From assembly GCA_019455285.1 (NCBI GenBank), contig JACFMS010000005.1, positions 102,821 to 166,820 of the forward strand: a stretch of DNA of 64,000 nt, read 5' to 3'. Every line of letters starts with the position of its first letter. Position 1 is the first letter of the stretch. Below are positions 43,960 to 53,135 of this stretch, one piece after another. The notes beneath the pieces were generated by a model that ran no database searches, was not told the origin of the DNA, and worked only from the letters and a program-made list of their open reading frames with translations. The position numbers and the translations under genes were made by a program. This stretch comes from Sphingomonadales bacterium (GTDB lineage Bacteria > Pseudomonadota > Alphaproteobacteria > Sphingomonadales > Govanellaceae).

Positions 43960-44583
43960 CTTGGCCGAGGGTCTAGCCGATACCTCTTCATGCCAGCGCT
44001 TGAGGTGGAGGCAATCATCAGGGATCGTGGCCTTGATCCAGCCGGCGAAGTCCACTACCACCACGCCGGAAATATCGGCGACGCTGAACTGATCGCCGCC
44101 GAGATAGCGCGAGTGCGCAAGCCGGGCATCCAAAGTTTGCATGAATTCCGTCACCCGCCGCCGCCCGCGTTCCGCCAGCTCGGGGATCTGGGCGTAGCTT
44201 TGCGGGCCGGTGATCGCCCGTCCGGCGAAGCCTTTGGCGGTATTGCGCAGCACTTCCGCCACCGCAAAAAAGCCCTCGATCTCCACCTTATGATCCCACA
44301 TGGCGATGACGGCTTTTTCCTTCGGCGTGCGCCCCATCAACGCCGGTTCGGGCTGGATCTCCTCCAGGTAGCGATAGATCGCCACGCTTTCGGTGATGAC
44401 GGTCCCGTCATCAAGTTCCAGCACCGGCACCTCAGAGCGGGGGTTGATCCGACGAAACCAATCCTTCAGGTGCTCACCGTTCCGCAGATCGACCTCGATC
44501 TTGTCCACGGCAATGCCTTTTTCGGCAATCATCATGCGCACGCGGCGCGGACTGGGGGCGGGCTGGCAGTCATAGAATTTCAT
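43954..44583 (-). CDS. Glutathione S-transferase family protein
   Basis: A 209-residue GST. The thioredoxin-like N-terminal domain contains YDCQPAPSPRRVRMMIAEKG, NPRSEVPVLELDDG with the cis-Pro, and VITESVAIYRYLEE with the glutathione-contacting ES pair. The C-terminal domain includes FSVADISGVVVVDFAGW, the N-cap/hydrophobic staple. It may conjugate or reduce electrophiles. The ATG at 44583 is preceded by AGGAG. It is convergent with the ATL gene. Confidence 0.9.
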   Translation of the reverse strand: MKFYDCQPAPSPRRVRMMIAEKGIAVDKIEVDLRNGEHLKDWFRRINPRSEVPVLELDDGTVITESVAIYRYLEEIQPEPALMGRTPKEKAVIAMWDHKVEIEGFFAVAEVLRNTAKGFAGRAITGPQSYAQIPELAERGRRRVTEFMQTLDARLAHSRYLGGDQFSVADISGVVVVDFAGWIKATIPDDCLHLKRWHEEVSARPSAKL

Positions 44584-44981
44584 CGGCCGGTACTCCTCAT
44601 GCTCAGCATCGTTCGCACCCTAGCGCCCAACAGCGCGGTTCACAAGCCGACGGCCGTCACGGCCGGGCGGTTCGCCCGTCGTGGATGGCTTAACTATTGT
44701 TTTCGTTTGGAAACGCAAAAAAATTACGCTGGACAAATGAATCTCCAGCACTTAATGGAAAGAGCAAGATATAAGTCGAAAGACTCTGTAATCATGTGCG
44801 CACAGCAATATCGCAAAATTGTCACAAGACGGCCTTAGGCTTAAGGTTTAAGGCTCGTCGTTAGCCCGGATGATGGACTGTTAAGCTTTCATAAAGGAAG
44901 ATTTTGCAACAATGCGGCGGCTTTCGTAACGACGAGCCGGTAAAAGCCTAGAAAAACCGCAAGAATATCAGGGGCGAACGC
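44584..44981. other. Long intergenic region with structured leader
   Basis: This 398-bp gap holds a GC-rich part with small hairpins (GGGCG-GTT-CGCCC near 44677) and an AT-rich part from about 44695. A perfect 12-bp inverted repeat, GGCTCGTCGTTA (44852-44863) and TAACGACGAGCC (44927-44938), has a 63-nt spacer and lies just before the sugar transferase gene. No gene with coding character was found. Confidence 0.55.
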
Positions 44982-45854
44982 ATGCTGGATAGCGACAGCG
45001 CTAGGTATCGGGGGATCGAGGTCGAGACGATGGCAGCAACAGGGGCGGTCATCCCATTTCCCAAGCCGCTTCAACAATATCACGTTACCGTCAAACCCCA
45101 GCCTTTATCCTTGCGCCTCCTGGATATCCTCTGTGGCGCGGTGGGATTGGCCATCAGTTTGCCCTTTATCGCCGTGGCGGCGGTGCTGATTTGGCTCGAA
45201 GATCGACATAATCCCTTATATATAGCCGAACGGATCGGCGCCGGCGGCAAGCCGTTCAAGTTCATCAAATTGCGCTCGATCTCCCGCCATGCCGGCGTCC
45301 GCCCAGACGAGATCATTACCACCCGCGATAACCGGGTGACCGCCCTTGGTCACTTCATTCGCACCTCCAAGCTCGACGAGCTGCCGCAGTTCTGGCATGT
45401 CCTGAAGGGCGACATGAGCCTGGTCGGTCCGCGGGCCTCGGTATCCGCCATCGTCGACGCCTTTACCGAAGAAGAAATGCGCATTCTGTCGGTCAAGCCC
45501 GGCATTACCGACTTGGCTTCCATTATGTTTCTCAACCTCGGCAAGGTGCTGGAACACAGCAACGACCCCAAGGGCGACTATGACCGTCTGGTGCGGCCCT
45601 GGAAAAGTCGTCTGGCGCTCCTTTATGTCGATCATCAATCGCTTGGCTTGACGCTGCGCACCTTATGGCTGACGGCGCTGGCTTTCATTCATCATGATCG
45701 GGCGCTGCAAGGGGTGGCGCGCATCGCCGAACATCACCGCGCGCATCCCAAACTGGTCTCCATTGTTCGCCGCGAATTGGAGTTGGCGCCTTTCCCGCCC
45801 CCCGGTGCAGAAAAATCCGCCCACCCGGCGCAGCCCGCCCAAGCTGGGGCTTGA
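44982..45854 (+). CDS. Sugar transferase (undecaprenyl-phosphate sugar phosphotransferase type)
   Basis: A 290-residue protein of the bacterial sugar transferase family. One TM/re-entrant helix (LDILCGAVGLAISLPFIAVAAVLIWL, residues 48-73) is followed by the conserved cytoplasmic domain with GAGGKPFKFIKLRSI, TSKLDELPQFWHVLKGDMSLVGPRA and VKPGITDLASI. It primes exopolysaccharide or O-antigen synthesis by moving sugar-1-phosphate to a lipid carrier. AGGGG precedes ATG 44982. No other glycan gene is near, and the 12-bp inverted repeat upstream may control it. Confidence 0.9.
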   Translation: MLDSDSARYRGIEVETMAATGAVIPFPKPLQQYHVTVKPQPLSLRLLDILCGAVGLAISLPFIAVAAVLIWLEDRHNPLYIAERIGAGGKPFKFIKLRSISRHAGVRPDEIITTRDNRVTALGHFIRTSKLDELPQFWHVLKGDMSLVGPRASVSAIVDAFTEEEMRILSVKPGITDLASIMFLNLGKVLEHSNDPKGDYDRLVRPWKSRLALLYVDHQSLGLTLRTLWLTALAFIHHDRALQGVARIAEHHRAHPKLVSIVRRELELAPFPPPGAEKSAHPAQPAQAGA

Positions 45855-45863
45855 TCGGCCGTT

Positions 45864-47045
45864 TCACTCTTCCGTCTTTACCAAATCGCTCCAGTTCATG
45901 GCCGTCACGTGGCCGTCGACCAATCGCGTCGGCCATACCCGATGGCTGGCCTGATGGTCGGCAGCCGATAGGCGAAGCGGCATGCCCAACCCGATATCGA
46001 ACGCGCCCAGAGACAACAGGCCGTCGATCACCGCTTCCCGATCGGGGTTCGGCCCGGCGCGCCTAATGCCGGCGATCAACACCCGGGCCGCCAGATATCC
46101 TTCCAGCGACAGAAGATCGAAGGACGCTTGCGGGACATAGTTGGCCAGCGCCCGCCGATAGGCGCGCACGGCCGGCAAGTCGCTATCGGGCGTCGGCGCC
46201 ACCTGGGTGATAATGACGTCGCGGCCGGCAGGTCCCAGCGCCCTGGCCAACGCATCGCTGCCGACGAACGACAGATTCAAGAACAGCGCATCAGGGAACA
46301 ACTGACGGGCAAGGGTGATGAACTTCGCCGCCGGACGATAGGCGGCGACCATGATCACGGCGCGGGGAGCGCGGCGGCTTTGCAACAACTGAATCAGCGC
46401 CGGCTCGACATCCAAGGAATTGCGCGCGTAACGGCCCCTCGGCAGGTGGTCAACGTCCGCATATCCCCTGGCCTTGAGTGCGGCCGCCGCACCCTGGAAT
46501 CCATCCTCGCCATAGGTGTCGTCCTGGGTGAGGAAGGCGATTTCATCGGCCTTGACGCCGGCCGATAACAGTCCGTCCACCATGGCGGCGGTTTCTTCCT
46601 GATAGCTGGCGCGCAGGTGGATGAGGTAGCGGCTCGGCGGCTGCGGCCGGATCAGCGAAGCGCCGGTCATGGCGCCGAAGAACAGTACCTTGGCGGCGGC
46701 GGCGATGGGCGCGGCAACTCGCGCCGTCGGCGTGCCGACATTGCCGATGAGCGCCACCACCTGATCTTTCTCGATCAGTCGGCGGGTATTGTCGCCGGCC
46801 GCCTCGGGATCATAGGCATCGTCCCGGGCGATCAAGAATAATCGCGGCTCCGCCCCGGACGCCCGGGCGTTCCATTCGGCGAAAGCGGCGTCGATGCCGG
46901 CCTTCATGCCCAAGCCCAGCGCCTTTGCCGGACCGCTGAAAGCGGCGGTCATGCCGACCGCAAGGGTCTTGCCGCCGGCCGCCGCCGACGGGGCGAGGAC
47001 CAGCCACCACAAGCAGGCGATAACAATGCGGCAAGCATGCGGCAT
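45864..47045 (-). CDS. Periplasmic binding protein (type I, amino-acid ABC-like)
   Basis: A 393-residue protein with a signal peptide (IVIACLWWLVLAPSAAAG). The Leu/Ile/Val-binding protein fold is seen in VGMTAAFSGPAKALGLGMKAGIDAAFAEWNA, NTRRLIEKDQVVALIGNVGTPTA, FLTQDDTYGEDGFQGAAAALKARG and LLSLEGYLAARVLIAGIRRAG. No permease or ATPase gene is nearby. It is divergent from the Cache/channel-like gene (121-bp shared promoter region), so it may present its ligand to that protein (inference). GTG 47072 is an alternative start. Confidence 0.88.
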   Translation of the reverse strand: MPHACRIVIACLWWLVLAPSAAAGGKTLAVGMTAAFSGPAKALGLGMKAGIDAAFAEWNARASGAEPRLFLIARDDAYDPEAAGDNTRRLIEKDQVVALIGNVGTPTARVAAPIAAAAKVLFFGAMTGASLIRPQPPSRYLIHLRASYQEETAAMVDGLLSAGVKADEIAFLTQDDTYGEDGFQGAAAALKARGYADVDHLPRGRYARNSLDVEPALIQLLQSRRAPRAVIMVAAYRPAAKFITLARQLFPDALFLNLSFVGSDALARALGPAGRDVIITQVAPTPDSDLPAVRAYRRALANYVPQASFDLLSLEGYLAARVLIAGIRRAGPNPDREAVIDGLLSLGAFDIGLGMPLRLSAADHQASHRVWPTRLVDGHVTAMNWSDLVKTEE

Positions 47046-47166
47046 GGATAAGCAATAATCCCTGACAATCACGCCAAGACGAATGCCGGGGCACGTCCGT
47101 GACCACCCGTGACTTCACGGCATGACGGACAACGGCGTCTGTTGATGTCGTTGAAGGTCGACTTGC

Positions 47167-49173
47167 ATGAAACCTCGGGTGCGTTCCCGTTATCCGTGTC
47201 TGTTTGCCGCGTTGCTGCTCGTCGCCCTTGCGCTGGCCGTGGCGATCGGCCGCGAAGCAACGGAGTACGCCCGCGCCCGGCAAGCGGCCTGGCAAGCTGT
47301 GATCGATAAGACCGATGCCGAGATCAAGCATGCCGTGGATGAACTTGAGCGGTTGATCCTGACCGGTGAGCAGGCGGCGGGTGAAACCGCGGCGCTTGTC
47401 CGATCATCATCGATGTCGGCGGATCATATCAGCGAGGGTTTGCGAAAAATCGTTGCGCGTTATCCGGAAGTCATGGCGGCGGGCGTGGCTTTCGACCGCT
47501 ATGGGTTTGATCCTGAACGGCGGCTTTTTGCGCCGTTCGCGGTGCGCGGCGACGCCGGCCTGCGGGCCGCTCAGTTGGACGATGATCTCGATTATACCCG
47601 CAGCGAGTGGTTCTTACGGGCGTCAGCCGGTCAGTCCGTGTGGCAGCCGCCGCGGCACAATGAAATGACGAATACGGTAACTGTGGATTTTGCCGCCGGC
47701 GACAGGATACATGGCGCGGTAGTGGTGGTTCATATCAGCCTGAACGCCAAGGATATCCAGAGCGTGCTGGAACGGGCGCGTCTGGGCGGCTCGGGGCGGG
47801 CGACGCTTGTCTCCGATGGCGAACAAATCATTGCCGAGCACCCCGGCCGGCAGACGCGCTGCATCGACGCGTCCTGCCATCGCGTCACGCGATCCATTGC
47901 GAATACCACATGGACATTGACCATGACCGCGGATCGTCGCGACGCCATGTTGCCCGAGCCTTTGGCCCGGCAGACAACATTGGAGTTAACTAATCTTTTC
48001 CTTTGCCTCTTGGTAACGGTTGCCGCGCTGCACCTTCTGCAACTGGGCGCCGCGACGGATCAGCGCGCCAATAGCAAGCTATGGGCGTGGTCAATCGTGA
48101 TCTCCTTGAGTTTCATGATCGGCATCGGCGTCATCTGGTCCTTCGCCTTATCGGTCGAGCCGGCGCGGGTATCGCCGGGCAGAGTCATCACCAGCCGCGG
48201 CGCGCTGGAGGATTTTCAACGCCAGACGCTGATCGCCGCGGTGCGCGATCATCGCCCCATTCCCCAGTTCTTGCCCACTGGGGTTTTCATCAAATCGATG
48301 GAATTCGTTTCGGCGAATAATGTAGCCGTGACCGGCTATATCTGGCAGCGGTTCAAAGCGGGCTCGAAGATCAGCGAGGGATTCTCCTTGCCTGAGGCCG
48401 AGAGCGTCGAGATCGAGGAGGCCTATCGGCGCCAAACGCCAACCGCCACCACCGTTGGCTGGACGTTTCGCGTCACCTTGCGCCAAAGCTTCGGTTATGG
48501 CCGTTTCCCCTTGGATTGGGAGTCGGTTTGGATCCGGTTGTGGCCGAAGGAAATCGACCAACATATTCTGCTGGCGCCCGATCTGGAGGACTACCCATCG
48601 CTTGCCGGCGCCGCCTTGCCCGGAATCGAACGCGACATTGTCATCGGCGGCTGGACGCCGCGCCGCGCTTTTTTCGAGTACCGCGACAACGCCTATAATA
48701 CCAAATTCGGCCTGCCGTCGCGTCTGATAGACGCCCATCCCGAACTTTACTTCAATCTCATTATCCAGCGCACGTTTCTTGACGCTTTTGTATCACAAAT
48801 GACGCCGATCATTCTGGTGCTGGTGCTGATTTTCGCCATGCAGATGACGGTGACCAGGGAAGCCAAAAACAAGGATCTGGTGGGCTTTACCGCCTCTACC
48901 ATCATCACCACCTGCGCCGCGCTGTTCTTCGCCGTTCTCTTGTCGCACATCGAACTGCGCAGCGCACTGGCGGCCAAAAGGGTATTTTACGTCGAGTACT
49001 TTTACTTCCTGACCTATCTGATCATTCTGCTTGCCTGCGTGAATTCCATACTGTTCACCTCGGATCGTGAGATCCGCAGCATTCATTACCGCGACAATCT
49101 GCTGCCGAAGCTGTTCTACTGGCCCTTGGTGGCTGGCGCCATGTACGCCATCACCGCCGCCGTTTTTTCGTAA
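47167..49173 (+). CDS. Cache domain fused to a pentameric ligand-gated channel-like module
   Basis: A 668-residue protein. TM1 (11-28) precedes a periplasmic Cache-like domain (about 30-265, with DYTRSEWFLRA and a C232/C237 pair). TM2 (276-293) and TM3 (307-328) return the chain to the periplasm. A beta-rich domain follows (340-540) with FPLDWESVWIRLWP at 447-460, like the Cys-loop region FPFDxQ of pLGICs, then R535 and a TM with P547 (543-562). Three more helices follow at 571-593, 609-631 and 649-667. This 4-TM layout matches pLGIC subunits. The channel call is inference from pattern. Confidence 0.5.
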   Translation: MKPRVRSRYPCLFAALLLVALALAVAIGREATEYARARQAAWQAVIDKTDAEIKHAVDELERLILTGEQAAGETAALVRSSSMSADHISEGLRKIVARYPEVMAAGVAFDRYGFDPERRLFAPFAVRGDAGLRAAQLDDDLDYTRSEWFLRASAGQSVWQPPRHNEMTNTVTVDFAAGDRIHGAVVVVHISLNAKDIQSVLERARLGGSGRATLVSDGEQIIAEHPGRQTRCIDASCHRVTRSIANTTWTLTMTADRRDAMLPEPLARQTTLELTNLFLCLLVTVAALHLLQLGAATDQRANSKLWAWSIVISLSFMIGIGVIWSFALSVEPARVSPGRVITSRGALEDFQRQTLIAAVRDHRPIPQFLPTGVFIKSMEFVSANNVAVTGYIWQRFKAGSKISEGFSLPEAESVEIEEAYRRQTPTATTVGWTFRVTLRQSFGYGRFPLDWESVWIRLWPKEIDQHILLAPDLEDYPSLAGAALPGIERDIVIGGWTPRRAFFEYRDNAYNTKFGLPSRLIDAHPELYFNLIIQRTFLDAFVSQMTPIILVLVLIFAMQMTVTREAKNKDLVGFTASTIITTCAALFFAVLLSHIELRSALAAKRVFYVEYFYFLTYLIILLACVNSILFTSDREIRSIHYRDNLLPKLFYWPLVAGAMYAITAAVFS

Positions 49174-49182
49174 AAAATAATT

Positions 49183-49575
49183 TTAGCCGACGAGCCAACT
49201 CTCGGCATTGTCAATGGGCATTTCCTTGCCATACGCTACCCAGCCTTTGATCAGCCGCACAATGAACCACACCACGGTAGCAAAGAGGATGATCTTGCCG
49301 ATGAGGATGATCAGGGTCAAAAAACCGATGGCGGCATAAAAGAGGCCGATCCAGAAGGTGCGGATCAGCCATATGTAATGGCTCTCCCGCCAGGTGCCGA
49401 CCTCGTCATCCCGCTTCAGATAGGCGATGACGACGCCCACCAGGCTGCCGAGGCCGCCGCTGATCAGCCCGATGAGGTAGGCGATGTAGGCGACCAGCAA
49501 CAGGTCAACGCTACGCGCAATCTCCGGTCCCCGGCCTTGATTGTCGGACGGCGCGGGCGGCCCTGCAGTGGTCAT
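49183..49575 (-). CDS. DUF4870-like small membrane protein
   Basis: A 130-residue protein with about three TM segments. The first two are LLLVAYIAYLIGLISGGLGSLVGVVIAYL and, after DEVGTWRESHYIWLIRTFWIGL, a long helical pair near 75-115. The HYxWLIRTFWIGL segment is a hallmark of the DUF4870/YtxG-like family. The function is unknown. GGGGAGA precedes ATG 49575. It is convergent with the channel-like gene, separated by 9 bp. Confidence 0.75.
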   Translation of the reverse strand: MTTAGPPAPSDNQGRGPEIARSVDLLLVAYIAYLIGLISGGLGSLVGVVIAYLKRDDEVGTWRESHYIWLIRTFWIGLFYAAIGFLTLIILIGKIILFATVVWFIVRLIKGWVAYGKEMPIDNAESWLVG

Positions 49576-49732
49576 GGCGATATCTCCCCTCTAGCGGTCA
49601 CCCATTCATTAAGCCCTCGGACTTGAGGCAAAATCAAGGGCGCAGTATACGTGCTTGTGCGGCGCGGCGCGTTCTGCAATCATGCCCCAGCCCAGAAAAA
49701 TCCCATACCTAAAGAAATCCACGAGTAGTTTG

Positions 49733-51040
49733 ATGATCATGCCATCCTTCAGATCCGTTTTAATCCTGGCTCTGCTGCCGTTCGCAACGGCTCAGGCCGA
49801 GCCGCAGCCGGATGCGATCGCGGCGGCTGCGGCGGCGGTCGCGCCCAAGGTCATTGAATGGCGGCGTGACATCCACCAGCACCCGGAACTTTCCAACCGC
49901 GAGGTTCGCACCGCCAAGCTGGTGGCCAAGCACTTGAAAAAACTCAAGTTCGATGAGGTGAGGGAAGGCGTTGCCCACACCGGCGTCATCGGCGTGCTTA
50001 AAGGCGGCAAGCCGGGGCCGGTGGTGGCGCTCAGGGCCGACATGGACGCCCTGCCGGTCACCGAACAGACCGGCCTGCCCTTCGCTTCCGCCGTGCGCGC
50101 CGTTTACAACGGCCAGGAAACCGGCGTCATGCACGCCTGCGGCCATGACGCCCATACCGCCATCCTGATGGGCGTGGCGGAAGTGCTCGCCGGCCGGCGC
50201 GCCGAGATACCCGGCACCGTGCTGTTTCTCTTTCAGCCGGCAGAGGAAGGACCGCCGGAAGGCGAGGAAGGCGGCGCCAAGCTGATGCTCAAGGAAGGCG
50301 CATTCGCCGCGCCCAAGCCTGCCGCCGTTTTTGGCCTCCACGTCAAGCCGGCGGAAGCGGGCACCATTAGCTATCGCAGCCGCGGCACGATGGCGGCGGC
50401 GGATGAGTTCCATCTTACCGTCAAAGGCCGGCAGACTCACGGCTCCATGCCATGGGGCGGCATCGATCCTGTAACCATCTCGGCGGAAATTCTGACCGCC
50501 ATTCAGATGATCCCGTCGCGCCAGCTTGACATCACCAAGGCGCCATCGGTCATCACCGTCGGCCATATCAACGGCGGCATTCGTCACAACATCATCCCCG
50601 ATAGCGTGCAAATGTCGGGCACCATCCGCACCTTTGACAGCGCCATACGCGAACAACTGTTGCTGCGCCTGGAGCGGACCATCAAGGGCATCGCCGATCA
50701 TTGGGGCGCCAGCGTCGAGCTGGCGATCAAGCCTTATTCGCCGGTGGTTTATAATGATCCACTGTTGACCGATCGCTTGCGTCCGAGTTTAGAGCGCGCC
50801 GCCGGGGCCGAGAATGTCCGCGAGTCCACGCTTGTCATGGGGGCGGAGGATTTTGCTTTCTATCAGCAAGAGATACCGGGCGTATTTTTCTTTCTCGGCG
50901 TCAACAAGCCCGGCGTGAAGCTGGGCGAAGCCGCGCCCAATCATTCGCCGCTGTTTTATGTCAACGACGACGCCCTGGTGGTGGGGGTGCGTGCGCTGTC
51001 CTATCTGGCGCTTGATTACTTGAGCGGCGGTGCGCCCTAA
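49733..51040 (+). CDS. Secreted M20-family amidohydrolase
   Basis: About 435 residues with a signal peptide (VLILALLPFATAQAEPQ). The M20D fold has metal ligands in HACGHDAHTAI, PAEEGPPEGEEGG and APNHSPLFYVNDD, and the dimerisation domain contains GRQTHGSMPWGGIDP. It resembles N-acyl-amino acid/IAA-amino acid hydrolases. The signal peptide places it in the periplasm. The start may be 49733, 49739 or 49682; only the first two put a signal peptide at the N-terminus. The MFS gene follows 10 bp later, suggesting release and uptake of the product (inference). Confidence 0.9.
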   Translation: MIMPSFRSVLILALLPFATAQAEPQPDAIAAAAAAVAPKVIEWRRDIHQHPELSNREVRTAKLVAKHLKKLKFDEVREGVAHTGVIGVLKGGKPGPVVALRADMDALPVTEQTGLPFASAVRAVYNGQETGVMHACGHDAHTAILMGVAEVLAGRRAEIPGTVLFLFQPAEEGPPEGEEGGAKLMLKEGAFAAPKPAAVFGLHVKPAEAGTISYRSRGTMAAADEFHLTVKGRQTHGSMPWGGIDPVTISAEILTAIQMIPSRQLDITKAPSVITVGHINGGIRHNIIPDSVQMSGTIRTFDSAIREQLLLRLERTIKGIADHWGASVELAIKPYSPVVYNDPLLTDRLRPSLERAAGAENVRESTLVMGAEDFAFYQQEIPGVFFFLGVNKPGVKLGEAAPNHSPLFYVNDDALVVGVRALSYLALDYLSGGAP

Positions 51041-51049
51041 AGAACTTTC

Positions 51050-52285
51050 ATGCGCTCCATGGTCATTGCCATATCGGCGCTGTTTATAAGCGCCGCGTTT
51101 CTGTTTACCGGTCACGGGCTACAGCTGGCGCTTATTCCCATCGCCGCCGCCAACGCCGGCTTCAGTCACGTCGCCATCGGCTTTTTGTGGTCGGGCTACA
51201 CCTTGGGCTTGATGATCGGCTGTTTGACGGTGCCGCGCATCATCGCCGCCGTCGGCCATATCCGCGCCTTCGCGGCGCTGGGTTGCGCGGTGGCGGCGCT
51301 GCTCATCGCTTTTTCCTTTTTCAGCGACGCCAAGGCGTGGCTGGTGCTGCGCTTTTTGCAGGGCTTCATGCTGGCTGGCGTGTTCATCGCCGTGGAAAGC
51401 TGGCTTAATGACAAGACCGCCAATGAGCTGCGCGGCGTGGTGCTGTCGTCCTATTCCACGCTTACGTTGGTGATGATCTCGCTCGGGCAATTATCCTTGA
51501 CGCTATTTGGCCCCGGTGATCCCCGGCTGTTTTCGCTGGCGGCGTTTCTGACCTTGCTGGCGGTCATTCCCGTGGCCTTGACCCGCGCCGATGCGCCGCA
51601 GATCGCCGCCCGGGTCAAGGTCGACGTCAACAAGCTGTGGACCACCAGCCGGGTCGCGGTGTTGGGCAGCGTGCTGGTCGGACTGGCCAATTCGGCGTTC
51701 TGGGGACTGGGTCCGGTGTTCGGCCGCGCCGCCGGGCTATCGGCCAGCGAATTGAGCCTTTACCTGAGCATCACCATCTGGGGCGGCGCCGCCTGCCAGT
51801 GGCTGATGGGGCGGCTGTCAGACCGCTTCGACCGCCGCCGGGTGGTGGCGGCGGCAAGCTTTATGGCGGCCGGGGCCGGCATCGCCATGACCTACAGCAT
51901 CGGCCGCTCCTATGCGCTGCTGCTGGCGGCGAGCTTTGTCTTCGGCGCGTCCTCGTTTTCCCTGTCGGCGATCTGCGTCGCCATGGCCCATGACCGGGCG
52001 CGGCCCGGAGAATTCCTCGAGACCTCGGGCGGGCTGTTGTTCATTTTTTCGGTGGGCTCGACCTTAGGCTCGCTCCTTGCCTCCACCGCCATGGAGCTGG
52101 CGGGCTTCAAATCGCTTTATCTCTACACCGCGGTGGTGCATGGCGTCTTGGCGCTGACCGCCCTTGGCTTCTCGTTCGCCCGGCCGGCGGTGCCGCGCGC
52201 GGAAAAGCAGGAATTCCGGCCATTGCCGCAAACCTCGCCCGAGGCCCTGGCCATCGACCCGCGCAGCCATAAGGAGCCGGACTAG
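51050..52285 (+). CDS. MFS transporter, YcaD/YfkF-like
   Basis: A 411-residue, 12-TM transporter. The loop 2-3 motif is replaced by GLMIGCLTVPRIIAAVGH, the helix 4-5 region has RFLQGFMLAGVFIAVESWLNDKT, typical of the YcaD subgroup, and the second half contains GRLSDRFDRRRVVAAAS. The Cys-poor C-terminal tail is hydrophilic. It follows the amidohydrolase gene closely and is convergent with the FNR-like regulator (4 bp). The substrate is unknown. Confidence 0.9.
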   Translation: MRSMVIAISALFISAAFLFTGHGLQLALIPIAAANAGFSHVAIGFLWSGYTLGLMIGCLTVPRIIAAVGHIRAFAALGCAVAALLIAFSFFSDAKAWLVLRFLQGFMLAGVFIAVESWLNDKTANELRGVVLSSYSTLTLVMISLGQLSLTLFGPGDPRLFSLAAFLTLLAVIPVALTRADAPQIAARVKVDVNKLWTTSRVAVLGSVLVGLANSAFWGLGPVFGRAAGLSASELSLYLSITIWGGAACQWLMGRLSDRFDRRRVVAAASFMAAGAGIAMTYSIGRSYALLLAASFVFGASSFSLSAICVAMAHDRARPGEFLETSGGLLFIFSVGSTLGSLLASTAMELAGFKSLYLYTAVVHGVLALTALGFSFARPAVPRAEKQEFRPLPQTSPEALAIDPRSHKEPD

Positions 52286-52288
52286 GGC

Positions 52289-53014
52289 TTAACTCTCCAG
52301 CCCCAGTCCCGCAAACAGCGTCTCAGGCTCAGCGATGTGGATCAGGCGGCCTTCAAAGTGGGCTTCGCCATCGTCCTCCAACTGTCGAATGGTGCGCGCC
52401 AGGGTTTCCGGCCGGGTGCCAATGAGCGCCGCCAAGTCCTGGCGCGACAAGGGCAGTTCGATGGTCAAGGCTCCAGCCTTGTCGAGCGCGCCGTATTTGC
52501 CGCGCAGCACCAGCAAGAGGTGGATGAAGCGATCGCGCACGCTCAGGGTCTGGCCCTGGTGATAGAGCACCGCGGCACGGCCCAGATCCTTCGAGGCGCG
52601 GCGCAGAAACTGGTAGCCCAGCGCCGGATTGTGGTCGAGAAGTTCGCGAATGACGGCGCGGTCGATGAAGCAGACGCGGCTCGGCTTGATCACCTCGGCG
52701 CTGGTGACGTGCGGGCTGCCCGACAACAGCGAGCGGTAGCCCAGGGTGCGGCCAGGATTGGCCAGGCCAAGCAAGGTCGATTGGCCGTCGACGTTATATT
52801 TGCGCAGCGCCACCAACCCATCTTCCAGGCAGTGAATGCCCTGGCAAGCGTCGCCTTCGTGATAGATGAATTCGCCGGGCTTGTAATGCCGGATCGATTT
52901 CGCCTTATCAAAGCGGGACAGCTCATTTTCCGTCAGCACGCACCATTCCGAGCGCTGCCGATTCTGGCAGGCAAAGCAACTGACTGGTTCGTGCGATATC
53001 TTCCGCCGCGCCAT
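52289..53014 (-). CDS. Crp/Fnr regulator with N-terminal Cys motif
   Basis: A 241-residue protein. Cysteines C13, C16 and C25 (C-x2-C-x8-C) precede the cyclic-nucleotide-like domain, with C57 and C62 further on, a pattern compatible with an FNR-type oxygen- or NO-sensing [4Fe-4S] cluster. The effector domain has YKPGEFIYHEGDACQGIHCLEDG; the DNA-binding domain has LSRQDLAALIGTRPETLARTIRQLEDDG, where the E-(T)-x2-R recognition residues fit the FNR class. It is divergent from MaoC and 600 bp from the DUF2249 operon, which could be a target (inference). Confidence 0.9.
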   Translation of the reverse strand: MARRKISHEPVSCFACQNRQRSEWCVLTENELSRFDKAKSIRHYKPGEFIYHEGDACQGIHCLEDGLVALRKYNVDGQSTLLGLANPGRTLGYRSLLSGSPHVTSAEVIKPSRVCFIDRAVIRELLDHNPALGYQFLRRASKDLGRAAVLYHQGQTLSVRDRFIHLLLVLRGKYGALDKAGALTIELPLSRQDLAALIGTRPETLARTIRQLEDDGEAHFEGRLIHIAEPETLFAGLGLES

Positions 53015-53135
53015 CTTGATCCTCTGGTCACCTAGCACGAATGCTAGCCTTTTTATCGCTTTCTGCCGAGCGTCTTGTTTTCCCTTTGCGCTCCGGGTGT
53101 TATGGTGGGCGATCATAAAGGAGAATGAGCCCGAC

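Noticed and set aside
44627..44838. Short open frame before the sugar transferase leader
   Set aside because: No ribosome site or domain, and base composition shifts within it; it is better read as noncoding leader.
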